From the NCBI GenBank assembly GCA_013398275.1, contig VZSE01014414.1:248001-312000 (forward strand): 64,000 nt of DNA, in the 5' to 3' direction. The stretch comes from Promerops cafer (lineage: Eukaryota; Chordata; Aves; Passeriformes; Nectariniidae). Both the position numbers and the translations under genes were made by a program. The notes under the pieces are model-generated. The model saw only the letters and a program-made list of their open reading frames with translations. It did no database searches and was not told where the DNA came from. Positions 35,212 through 47,045 of the stretch are shown piece after piece (positions within the stretch are counted from its first letter, which is position 1; the number at the start of each line of letters is the position of its first letter).

Positions 35212-36829
35212 AAAATTAAGCTACGCAGTTACTTACTGCAACATTATATAATCTGCCAAACACTCTGATGTTTTTCAGCAGAAGTGTTTGTTCTGGGCTG
35301 ACTGGTTGGGGTTTTTTTTCCCTTTCCCAGTATGATCAGCCCGATCTGTGTTGATCTGATTAAACAAGGAGCAGTGGTGTAAAATCAGGTATTAAAATGC
35401 AACTTCTGTCAGTTCTCTTCAGAGAATGGCAGCTCTGCCTGCTTCCACTGCTGGCTTGCAGCTGCAGTTTAAGGTTTCACAGCACTGCTCCTTTCCTGAT
35501 CATATAGATGGGGTTGGATTGGAGAGGATCTGATCCCACTTCTGGCCTTAGGGATAATAGACAGCTTCCACATTGCTCCAGGTTATCTGCATCCATAATA
35601 ATAGCATGCAAAAAATGTGGTCATATGCAGTGATTTTTTGTTTAATCAGGGCCACAAGGCCGGGTGGAATGGGCTGCCTTCAGCTCAGTTTCCCACATGG
35701 ACCCGAGGGACCAGATTTTGGACAAGCACTGTGGAATATTCTGCAAATTTATCATGAAGGAAAAATCTCATTATAAAACAACACTAATGTGCATTTTTTG
35801 ATGTTCCTGGCACTCAGCCATCCCTGTTGGAACTGGACCAGAGGCAACAGCAATGTTTGGGATGAAGGAAGGTGCTGTGCAATCACTCTTTAACTTTTGT
35901 GGCCAGACTTATTATTTTAAGTAGAGCTTAGCAAAGCCTCTTAGCTGTTCTTTGTTTTTCCAGGATACATGACCCTGCTGCTGTAGGGAATAATGCCAAA
36001 AACTTTCTCACCGTTGGTGAGAATAAACTGTTTCTTTTGTAGCTGCAGAGGGCAAAGGAAAGACCTCAGCTGGACTTTGGGGCTTGCACAGAAAATGCAG
36101 TGGGAAAAGGGAGGCCACAAACACAGATTTATGCCCTAAGAGAAGGGTATGAGAAGGATTGCAACTTGCAGGTCAGCATCCATCACCTTCCAGTGCTGTG
36201 TCTCTCAGGCTACATTTGATAGTAAACTAAAAATATCCAGGAGATTACTCAGGCCAGATCAAGTCATTGTTTGGATGTTTTAGCTCTGACTTGTTCCTGC
36301 ACCAGGTCTCACATCACACCGAGGAGGGAGTGGACACCTCACAGGAGAGCTTGGCCCATTCTGGGTTCAGAAGAAGAGAGCTGAGGTGTCACTGTGTTTC
36401 CCTGAAGCCCAGAAATCAGCCATGGCTCATTTTATTTGCTAGTAAGTTAAGAAGCATTTTCAAAGAAATGATCAAGTCCAGCAGGGGCGGTGTAAATTAA
36501 AGCTGACAGAGATGCAGTTGCTCCTCCTGGCAGCATCCTTTCTTATCTCTCCAATCAGTTTATCCCTTCAGCAAAACCCACATCTCCCTTGAGCACTGCT
36601 CAGCCTTGGCATAGCATCTTGAAAATCCTTTTCTGGGGGGTGATAGATTTTGTTTTTGAAATATTGCTGAGAAACCCAAGGGAGAGCTAGGATTCCTCCT
36701 CACACCACTGACCATGTTTCCCTTCAGGTGACATCACAGAAACATCATTCCATATCCCTGGGAAATCTGTCTTTTCATGGGTTAATCTCAGTCTGCTCCA
36801 GCCTCTTATCGCTCACTGGCTTTGTGTGA

Positions 36830-37030
36830 CATGTGAGACAGTGATCTTAGTATGATATAAAGACATAAAATGCTAAGCAACTGAAGCAGCTGCTCGTGCA
36901 CCATTCAAAGAGCACACACACCCAATAAAACAGGCATTTACAGTGACTATAAATAGCTGGGAATAGCAGATAACTAATTATTTGAGTGTCAAAAAAACTC
37001 TAGGCAACCTCATGTGACATAATGACACAT
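36830..37030. promoter_or_regulatory. MEF2 / E-box cluster, enhancer candidate
   Basis: CTATAAATAG at 36,947-36,956 is an exact MEF2 consensus (YTA[A/T]4TAR). A CAGCTG E-box lies at 36,887-36,892. CCAATAAAAC and CTAATTATTTG are nearby. MEF2 sites paired with CAGCTG E-boxes are typical of muscle and neuronal enhancers. Function is inference. Confidence 0.35.
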
Positions 37031-39809
37031 GTCATGGATAATAACTCCCAGCCTGAGATGAGGGTTGTGTTTAAAAGTTTAAGTTGGTTTCCTGGGTTTG
37101 CCATAATGGTCAGTCTATTTTTTTCCCATTTCTGTGCTAGATATTAGAGATGTTTCTCTTGCTGAGTACATATATACTCCACTTTGAAGTCAAGAGGTTC
37201 AGTCAGGTGAATTGGCATCCCTGAAAAGAAACTGCACCTGGAGAGGGTGGTTCAGGAAGCGAATGTAAGTATTTATTGTATCTTGAGTTGTAGGAAAATC
37301 TGTTTAAACTGTGTAATAAATCTCTGCAAAATAAAGACTGTGTTTAACATCTCTGCAGGATCTCATCTTTTCAATTTTCTGGTTTGTTGTTTCTCTTCTT
37401 TCTGTATATTCCTTGATGTGAAAAGTTTGCTCACTCTATACTCATTTTCCACTACACCAAGCAGCATCACTGCTCGATTTTCACCATAATAAAGAATCAT
37501 CATGAAGTATAAAGAAAGTATCAGATAATGCCAATACTGGTGGTTTTCTGCTTTCTGAACTGGTTTTACTGAGCCTGCAGACAGACCTTCCTGTGAGCAT
37601 CTCTGCCCATGAACTTCCAGCATGGGGATGATAAACTCAAAGGCTTATTTGTCTTCCAAATATTTGTGATGCAGTTTAACTTATTTTAATTTTTTTAAAA
37701 ATTAACTGTTGAAGATTACTAGCTGCAAAATCCAAAGGCAGTTGTTATCCCCTTGATTTTATTTTTTGTTTCTTTCTACAGGAGATTGTTCAGACATTTC
37801 TGTGCTACATCAGAGCAGTGTAGTCACTACAGTTACTCTGGTTACTATTTCCAACCTGAAGGATTATTCAAAACACCAGAACACAGAAACAGGTTGAGCA
37901 TGTGACCTAACATGATCAGAAACAGGAGGAGGATAGCACTGCTCTGGTATTAAATAGCAATTAAATAATCCACAAGCAATTAGCAGAACATATCTTCCTG
38001 GTGTTTTAGAAAGGATCAGACAAAAAGAAATAATTTAATAAATAAAAGAGGGAAGCGATGTATTGGCAGTGCTGGGGGGAAAAGGATGATGCTGCACCCA
38101 GCAGCCAGAGAATGATCAAAAAAGTGAGAATTACTAATTTTAGCACATTCAGAATTATTAGTCCTGAAGGACTGAAGGGACCTCCAGAAGCCTGGGCAGA
38201 GTTATGATCCTCACAACCTGCAGGTGTCTGAGGTCAAATCCCAAGACTGCTCCTCAGGAACCTGGGCACTGCTCTTGAGAAGGACCTGTGAAATCATCTT
38301 ATCCAAAGCTTATTAAATGCTCAACTTCACACAACTTCCTCTGCTCCCACCACCAGCTCTGCTTGCCTTTGTGGAGGGAAATTCCATTTACTTCACTGTA
38401 CTCTGGATCACAGCAGAGCCTTGTGGTCATTAAAACTTGCTTCTTTCTTTCTTTCTTGCATAAGAATATAAATAGGAGATTTTATGAAGTGATCTGTTGA
38501 TATGGATGGAATTGCAGAAAACACAAGCTGGGTCTTTTGCCTAATTTGTAGAGATTTTATCTCTTTCACTTGCATTATTTATAGGCTCCTGATATTTTCC
38601 CACTGGAAGAATCCCATCTAAACCAAATTCTGGCCAGTTAAATATAACATTGATCTCCCTAATAACCTTTCATAAACCTTTTTCATACAGTTAACACACC
38701 AGAATAAATCCATAGATCATAGAATAAGATTCACAGGTTAAAAGGATAAATCAGAGGCAGATACATCAAAACTTGAATGCACAAGGACAGTGAAATTATT
38801 ACAGATTTGGGTAATACTTGTGAGGTTTTGAAACTTTAACAGAAATTCAAATATTTTCTGCTACTTTAACATTCTTTCCTGCACTCCAGTCTCAGAGAAC
38901 AGAAATCTCAGGGCTTTTCTACATGAGAAAATTGATGTCACAGAAGTGCTGCCCATTCTTTGAGTTTAATTAGGTTTAACTTTAGAAGCATATAAAAAAG
39001 GTTAAGTCTCACCTGTCTGAGCTGAAGAGGATTTTGCTTGGAGACTAATGGCTTAGCTAGTTCAGGTTTGGGTAAATATTTCAGAAGGATTTTCTGGGCC
39101 TTACTGCTTGTGTAGTGCAGCTACCACTGGTGTGGTGTCAGAAGGGGCTCTTGAGAGAGAAGCCTGTGCCAACAGAAGTTTTCAAGCAGGAGGAAACTCT
39201 TTGGTGTGTTTTCTGACACGGTGACATCAGGTGGATATGCCAGTTAAGATCTGCAGAACCTTGTTGTGTCAGCCTTACCCTGGGGAGCACCAGGAACAGG
39301 CAACTGTTCTTCTTTATGCAGCAGAAAAACGTTCTGAAGGGAAAAGAATCTTGTTAGCAGTTCTTTTAGAAAAGTCTCCACACCGTGTGGCTTCTGGAGG
39401 AGGGAATTGCATCAGGACTGTGCCTCCTTCCCTGCTGAATTCAGCTGCAGAGATCCCTCTCCACAGATACCAGCTCAACACAAATCATTTGTGCTGACAA
39501 GGTCTTTAATTGGGGTGGCTCAGAAATGATAAACCAAGACCCAGAGGAACATCCATTGCAAAAATCCATAGGTTTTGCACCCAATGATTAAGAATTTCCA
39601 TTCCCTGGTGCTCCTAGTGGGAAGCTGCCTGGGTTGGCAAACTTTCCTGCTTCATAAGAATACAAAACTTAAATCTTGGCAGCTGCAAAAGGATATTGAA
39701 TTTCTCCATAGACTCCCTCATGTAAAAAAAAACCAACCAAACAAACCAAACCTGAGAAATTCAACAGCATCAAATTATGAAGCAGAAGAGTGAAGCTAAT
39801 TTTTACAAG

Positions 39810-40010
39810 ATTGCCTATAAATCATATATATTATAGATATATGCAATAGATATGTATTATATATTTCTATATGTACATATAATGTATTAAATATACATAT
39901 TATATATTTAATATTGTTTTATATATAATGTATGTAATATATTATATTTATATGCTAATATAGAATTATATATTTTATTTTTTTTTATTTATACACACCT
40001 TATGTGTATA
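39810..40010. repeat. 200-bp AT-rich low-complexity block
   Basis: Nearly pure A/T, dominated by interrupted TATATA and ATTATATA runs, with CA/TG dinucleotides at its distal edge. It is a candidate unwinding or matrix-attachment type sequence, or simply a decayed (TA)n microsatellite. Confidence 0.85.
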
Positions 40011-43000
40011 CTTATACATCTATAAAAAAGAGGGAGAAATATCTATATCCTGGATATATATGTATTTCTACAAGTCTAAAATATCAATGATCTAATGACC
40101 CTGTGTGACACATACATTTGTGTGTATATTACATGTGTCTGTGTAATTATATGTATAACCAAATACACTTACAAACTATTTCAAGGTGTGCCTCTGCACG
40201 GCAGTGTACAATCTAAAGGTACAGAAATATTAGGCATTGATTTCTCCCGAGCTAACAGGATTTGTGGCTGGATCCCTGCGTCTCAGCAGGATGATTTAGA
40301 GCCAGGGAGGGGCCTCTGTGCATGACAATTTCCCCCCTGCTGGGAGGCATCAGCTCACTGTTTGGAATTCCTTTTAAAACCCTCAGTGGGAAATGTGCCC
40401 TTCTGGGTGATTCTGGTTGGAATTACATGCTCCAGGTGAATCCTTTGTAGGATAAGGAAAGGTATCAGGGACGGTGTGTTAAAATTCCTGATGGAGCATG
40501 AACTGTGCACTGCTCACCGGGAAGGGTTTCCCACTCAGACCAGAGGTGCTGCACAGAGTTTGATCAGATCCATGATCAATATCATCCAATGTATAAAAGC
40601 ATCCCCAGGTGGGTAGGCCACCCCTGTGCACTCTGGAGAATCATTGCTGGGGAAATTTCACTGCTTTCCTGCCTCTCTTTACTACATCTCCAATATAAAT
40701 ACGGCAGAGCTCAGCCCAAAATTTGAATCAGGTTTCCAAGTGGCCAAAAAATATGCCAGTGGTTTTTGGGACGTAGAGTTGAACTGTTCTCTCTACGTTC
40801 TCTGTGCTGCAGAGACAAAGAACCCTAAATTCTTTTTCTTTGCAGGGTAAAAAGTACAAGAAAGAATAGCTTGGTACCAGCAGGAAGCTTGAAGAAGTCA
40901 GCATTGTGCAGAAAAAACACTCCCAGGTGAAATCCATTGTAGAATACCCTGTTTTTTCACCTCTACCAGTCTCGTGGTGTTTTGAGGGTTCATCTCAAGC
41001 TAAAGCACGAGTAATGGAGACCTCCCAGCTCCCATCTTCCTATCAGACCCCGGGATAAATCAGCTGGCAAACTCTCCTAAGCCAAAACCCAAAATAAGTA
41101 ATTTCTTATGATGTGGCCTCATCAGAATCACTTGACTGGAACAAGGCAGAAGACACCAAAGGCTCACTGTGTTCACTTCTGGCCACTTCTTGGAGTTTCT
41201 TACCAACAAAAAAGCACAAGAGAAGTTTATAAAAGAAAAAAAAAAAACACAATCAGAACAGCCATGATGAGGACCATTTTTAGAATGTATAACTTGCAAG
41301 CTCACACCTGGCACTCAGCTCTTCTCAGGAAGCAGCACTGCTGCTTGCCCTCTCCAAGTGGCACTGAGAGAGACACTCCCAGTGTTATTTTTATGCTCCT
41401 CTGCCTGGAGAGCAGAACGGGCTCCTTGCCTTCCCTCCCACTCAGGGACTTTGTTTTTGCATCAGAAATTCTTGTGGTTTCTGGGTTGTGACTACTTCAA
41501 GGCTGACTTTCAAAGCTTGCTTGCTTCCAAGTTTATTATTTATGTCTTCCTGGCTGCCACTCCAGATACTCAGTGCCAGGTGCTCAGGTACTCAGCAGGT
41601 GGTTTTGGTGGCCAGCAGTCAGCATCTCCAATAAAGATCCCGTGGTTTGAGTGACACCTTTGATAGATCTGTGTCTTGTGTAGTAGGACAGCACAAAATA
41701 CTTGTTTTTCCTTCCCTCAGTCTGCATCATGGACAGTCTGGATGACTAAAAATGGAATATTACTCCATGGACACCACAGACAAAATTTCAGTGAATTGCC
41801 ATTGCACAGCCTGGCTCTAACTATATAATAAAGAGGTATTTTAAAATTATTTACTATAAAAATATATTTACTATACCTTTCATAACTCTCATCAAGATAA
41901 AGGTCATACCTAGAGAAATGGCACCTCCTAACACCCAGCAAAAGGTTAAAATGAATAAAACCACTGAGCTTCCTAGCAGTAATGAGGAGTAACTCCATTA
42001 CTTTTAAAGATCTTACCTTGGCACAAAGCTGATGTGAAGGAGGATCTACTCAGACTCTCCACTTCTATTTTAAAACTTTTTAATGTGATACAGAAAATCT
42101 GAAGGAAGTCTCCAGCTGTCTTTACTCAGACCAAGGCTCTGGACTTCAGGCAATAGGAGTCTGAGAAATTACCAGCTCGGGTCTTTCTCTGCTTGAATAT
42201 TTGCAAGTTTTAGCTATTAGTAAGATAAAGACCATCTGTGGTCTTTACCAAATGCTAAATATTTCCCTTAAGTGACTGTCATTATTACTCTTAAAGCTGG
42301 ACTCTAATGACTTTCTGTGGGCTAATAAAGAAAACATTTGACTTCTCATGGATTTGAAGAGGATCACAGTGATTCACCTTAAGGAAAAAATCCTGATGAG
42401 AGCAATTTTTAAGCTTTTCCTCTCATTCAGGCTCTAAAGATGACTTTTTTTGAAGGCTTTATGGCACTTACCTCCTGTTCAAACTACTGTTTTTTTAGTG
42501 CACCATGGAAACCCCATTCCTGACCCAGAACTCACTGTGCTGTCATCACCTCAGCATTCCAGTCCTGAGCAAAAGTGCTTCCACTCACAACATCTGAACC
42601 CCTAGGGCTGGGACACACCTAACTTTGTACACCCAACCCATCTAATCTGGGCATTTTTTTAGTCACCCAATCTCTCTTTAGTTTGGGAGGAGAACAAATT
42701 ATTTCCAAAGCCTGGAAATAATTCCAAAATCCAGTAATCCCAAAGCTCTCTCTGGGAGGGGGAATGGATGTCTTGTAAACACACAGTCAGTGCCTCACCC
42801 TGCTCCCTGTGTCTCAGACTCATGCTATCTCCTCAATTAAGAAAAAACAGCCATTCAAATAAAAAGGTGGCCAAAGACTCCCAATGCTGAGAAGCTGGTC
42901 CATGCATCCTAAAAGACCTAAAGCTTGGGGGGTAGTTTTCTATGGACAAAGGTGGAAATGACCCCCACACTTCATCTCTCTGAAGAAGATGCCTTGAGCT

Positions 43001-43720
43001 TTGTCCTTTGTTGCCACCCTGGATCTTCCCTAAACTTGCAGTCCTCACCCTGTTTTCCATGCTATCCCACCAGCATGTGATAAAACATCCCTGAAGGAGC
43101 TTGCTTGATTCTGTGTTGCTTAAATTAGGTTTTTCTTATGTTGACCTAAAAGAAAATCTGCTGAACTGCTGACTCTTGTTGGGGTTTGACCCTTTAGAAT
43201 GTGTAGTGTGGCTGCTTCTTTGCCCCTCTTAATTGACCTCCTGCAGAAACTCTGGCAGCTTCTGTGCAAATTCTAAAGAACCTGGAAACCATCCGTGTAA
43301 TGTAGGTGGTTTCCCTTTCTCCTGTGCAAGTTTTCTAACATTATGTGTGTGAGTGACCTTTAAATCATGGAGAGATTTCTGTTTTAAGCCACCTCTGTCT
43401 AAATGAATATTTCTGTCTCAGCAACAGAATTAAATTTGTCTCCTTCTCCAAATGAAGTTCAAGACTTCTTCACTTACAAACTGTTGCTAAAACTGAGGCT
43501 CTGCTAAGAACCCACCATGGAATCTGCTAAAAAATAAGGAGCGTGGATGGTCAGATAAATCCCAATTTACCTCCAAATTTAAACTTATGTGCTTATAGGA
43601 GTAGAAGTATCCACCTAAGGGAGTGGGCAGGGCTGGGAACTGGAGGGTCATGCCATCATACAACCTTTTTTGCTTCAGCACGAGTTTATACCAGACTAGG
43701 ATGAGTACATGGCAACCTCG

Positions 43721-43756
43721 TGCTCCAAAAACAATTCTCACACTCCAAAAACAATT
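43721..43756 (+). repeat. Two-copy 20-bp-period tandem repeat
   Basis: CTCCAAAAACAATTC occurs twice, 20 bp apart (about 43,723 and 43,743). It is a small local duplication. Confidence 0.8.
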
Positions 43757-44464
43757 CCCCTTTTTTAAAACAAATATTTTTTAAGATGATACTAGATTTG
43801 CTCCTACACTCATACTCACTCAAAGGAGCAGAACCTGGTGAAATCTGGGGCTAGCACAAAAGGAAAGGGTAGGAATGGGCAGCTGGAGAAGGAAAGGGAG
43901 TGGGACAACTTTCAGCCACCAATTATCAGACTGAGTTAGGCTGGTGTGAAGCTGCAACCTCAGAGCACAATGTTTGGTGAGCCCAGTGGGCTGGGCAGGT
44001 TGACAGCCTGACACAGATATGTTTGTGTGTAGACCTCTTGCCTTACCCAAAATCTCATTAACCCCCTGACCCAGGTAGCTCCTGCTGAGATCTCACTCAT
44101 TTTTCCCCCTTCTCCTTCCCTCACTACCCCCTCAAAAGTGTTTCTGTTTAATATCTTGCCTTTAAAACTACCACTTCATTTTCCCTTCTGCCAACACATC
44201 ACCTTCAGTGCAAAGGTGCTAAAGAAGATGTATTTTCCCTGCAAACTCTATATCTCAGCAATATGAGCTCTCATCAAGCAGTGATGCCATGCTGGGGAGG
44301 GGGTTTGGGTTAGGATTTGATCTCTTTCAGTTGCACAAGGTGACCAGGAAGATTTGTCCACATCCCTCTGCAGGGGTAGGAAGGTTTGGAGCCTGCAGTG
44401 AGGCTCAGTCATCTAAAAGTCATGAGTGTAAAGACAGCTGCTCATTTCTTATTTTCACTTCTGA

Positions 44465-44504
44465 AAACAAACTAACAAACAAACAAACACACAAACAAGC
44501 AAAC
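44465..44504 (+). repeat. (CAAA)n simple repeat
   Basis: About 40 bp of imperfect ACAA/CAAA units on the plus strand. Confidence 0.85.
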
Positions 44505-44774
44505 CTTTCCAAATCAGCACCTCCTCACTGATTGCCATTGGCCCTGGATGAAGTGGGTGCATTCCCTGTGCCAGTGGCTCCCAAACCTCTGAGCAACTAC
44601 AGATCTCTGTGAACTCTAAAATTCCCCATGGTTCAGGCTCATTAGAAGTGGCAAGTTCTGCAAATTGCTGTGCTTGATTTGATTTTGCATAAAAGCTTCA
44701 GACCACAAAGGGCAGCCCCCTGGACCACGGTTTGGACTGAAGTAATGACTTGCAGGTGAAGTTCTCCTGGAAAA

Positions 44775-45220
44775 CAACTGCCTATGTACAAGTCAAAATG
44801 CAGGATTCTGCACTTGGGATGGAGAAATACCAGGCACAAGTGCAAACTGGGGGAGGAGTGGCAAGAGAGCAGCCCTGCAGGAAGGGACCTGAGGTGCTGG
44901 TTGGCAGGGACTCAACAGGGGAGGGAGATGCTGATACCTTCTCCCTGGTATCCAGTGTTGACATGTGGGAATGGTTCAAAGCTGTGCCAGGGAAGGTTTA
45001 AACTGGACATGAGGAAGCATTTCCTCACTGAGAGTGTGGTCAAACACTGGAACAGCCTCCCTAGAGGGCTAGTCAATGCCCCAGGCCTGTCAGTGTTAAG
45101 GAGGGATTTGGAAAATGTCCTTAATAACATGATTTATCCTTTGGCCAGCCCTGAAGTAGTCAGACATTTGGACTAGATAATTGATGTTGGACTCTTGACT
45201 CTTCCAAATGTTCTAGTCTT
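44775..45220 (+). mobile_element. Internally deleted CR1 LINE, distinct subfamily
   Basis: Translated ORF2 pieces occur in order but with a segment missing. KCRILHLG and WQESSPAGRDLRCWL (44,790-44,910) belong to the region after the reverse-transcriptase core. By about 44,960 the copy has jumped to GRFKLDMRKHFLTES and then VVKHWNSLPRGLV, the ORF2 C-terminus. In CR1 these segments are normally separated by a few hundred bases carrying the VQFWAPQYKK-type block, absent here. The open frame survives for 130 codons across the junction. The 3' end (TTAATAACATGATTTATC, then TTGGACTAGATAATTGATG) marks a CR1 subfamily different from the other copies, and its tail is the pentamer microsatellite that follows. 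Confidence 0.9.
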
Positions 45221-45288
45221 TCTATTCTATTCTATTCTATTCTATTCTATTCTATTCTATTCTATTCTATTCTATTCTATTCTATTCT
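45221..45288 (+). repeat. (TCTAT)n microsatellite at the CR1 tail
   Basis: Thirteen perfect TCTAT units and a partial one follow directly after the CR1 3' end. Short tandem tails of TTCTA type are the natural 3' terminus of this CR1 group, and this one is long and uninterrupted, so it is probably polymorphic. Confidence 0.97.
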
Positions 45289-47002
45289 GATTTTTAATTA
45301 TGTCATTTAGAAAACATATTCTTTCCTGTGCCTAAAACAGGCCTCTAACTGCCCATGTCCCAACTTCCTCACTGGTGTAAGACAGGCTTGGCAGCATTTT
45401 GCACAAGCTGCATCTCATGCTGTCACTGTTCTCTAACTGCCTCATCCCACAATGTAAAGTGACAAACAAAAATCAAGATTTACGTTTTCCTGTCAATTAG
45501 AAACTCCAGGTAGAAGGAAAAGAAGAAACGAGAGCCTCTGTCTCAGATGAGTGAGATACAGGATATTGTTATTTTTATATCGCTCAATCATTCATGACTT
45601 GAGCTATAAAAAGTCCTAAATTCCTTATGGTCCCATATTGAGATGGAAGTTAATGCTTCATTAGCAGTAAAAGCTTCAGGTTATGTGAGTGAGTAACCTT
45701 TTGTTCAAACATGATGTCTGACATTTGCATAACTACGTCTATCTCTGAGTTATTGAGATGATGTGACTCACCACGCTCTTGTAAACAAGTTTTTTTTTTC
45801 TTTCCTGCCTCCTCTCAATACCATACCTCCTCACACTTTGCTTTCTCACAGCTGTCTGGTAGGGCAGTGACATTTTTAGGCTTCATCAGCCTTTCACATC
45901 AAAATAATCCCTCTCCTGTAGCTGGCAGCTGGTCCTGGAGATCAGAGAGCCCAAACCAGTGATGCCTCACCCAGCTGGGCTACGTGGGATGTTCTGCAGA
46001 AACAGCAAGGCAGAGATGGAATCACCTGCTCATGGTGTCCCAAAGATCTTTGCACTGATCCTGGTCATGCAGTGGAAAGGTGACCTGGAAAATCCCCTCT
46101 GTAACCCCCTTCTGTAATTACTTATATGAGTTTACATGTAAAATTATTATCAAGACTTTTTTAGCCTCAAGCCATCCCTGAACTCTGCCCAGGAACAAAA
46201 TAACCTTGGTGGAGCAATGGGAGGGCTGAGACTCTTGTTTTAAGTGGTGACTGGTTCTGTACCACAACGTGAGGCTGATTAGAGCAATTTGAGGTTTGGA
46301 AATAGTAGTAGAAAAATATGGCAGGAAAATATATCTCAGAAAATATAAATCTTCCATAAAATTAACCATTTCCCTCTTCAAACCAACCAAAGACTGCTCT
46401 GAAATGTCACTGTTGGAATGGGTAGGAACCACCCTTTAACTGCCAACCAAACATATCCGTGGTTCCATTTCTGTGGTGGCTTTATTGGAGTATTCCAATT
46501 TCATTTCATTCAGAATGTTTTTAAATATTTCTGGAATGCAAGGGTTTTTTGCTATGTAAATCACTGCCTGTAGAAAACACCAGAGAGACTGGGACAGAAA
46601 GGAATTTTCCCTGGTAGCAACCCACCTCAGAATTAGGGATCGTGAAGTATGTCTTTCTCCCTCCAGAACCTTCCATTTACTTTGATTTTACAGCTTTTGG
46701 GCCCCTGTTCACTGTCTAGGTTTTGAAAGCCAAGGAATTATCATTTGATTGGTGAATCTCAGAATGAGATCTAGGTCTCCTCTGATTTTTGTTTGTTTCT
46801 TTGTTTGGTTGCTTGGATTTTGTTCTCTGTTCCTCATAGAAAATTTGTCCAATGGCAGGAAGATCTTTCCTCAGAGGGAGGAAGATGCATGTTTGGCACT
46901 TGGAAACTTGAAAACTGCTGCTTTCTGCAAATGATGTTCCAGGCAAGTATTTGGGAGCTACAGAAACGCCTTTTACTGACTCTAATAAGGAATGATAAAA
47001 TA
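45289..47002. other. Non-coding, no gene seen
   Basis: Unique sequence. The stretch 45,545-45,780 holds ATCGCTCAATCATTC, GTGACTCAC (AP-1 core) and several TAAT cores and may be regulatory. Frames are at most 104 codons. Confidence 0.5.
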
Positions 47003-47045
47003 ATTTTTCATTGGAAAATACCTCTAAGATCATTGAATCCAAACA
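47003..47045 (-). mobile_element. Tiny CR1 3' remnant, minus strand
   Basis: ATTGGAAAATACCTCTAAG followed by ATCATTGAATCCAA matches the reverse complement of the CR1 3' block over about 40 bp (typical plus form TTGGAAAAGACCTCTAAGATC). The flanking tail and body have eroded. Confidence 0.6.

Larger units (their letters stand above)
34476..39809. other. Non-coding, no gene; regulatory-looking motifs
   Basis: 5.3 kb of unique sequence with no transposon visible. Frames reach 127 codons (34,789-35,172, plus). Notable motifs are the RFX-type palindrome at 35,192 and the MEF2/E-box cluster near 36,900. A short (CTTT)n run lies at 38,443-38,458, an ATTA-rich stretch at 37,960-38,060 and an AACC-type run at 39,724-39,752. 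Confidence 0.55.
40011..44774. other. Non-coding, no gene seen
   Basis: 4.8 kb of unique sequence. Frames reach 127 codons (41,108-41,491, plus), unrecognised. It holds a 20-bp-period tandem pair at 43,721-43,756 and a CAAA-type simple repeat at 44,465-44,504. Confidence 0.55.

Noticed and set aside
45221..45288. TCTAT array considered as a CRISPR-like or satellite array
   Set aside because: Five-base perfect units with no spacers, directly continuing a CR1 tail: a microsatellite.
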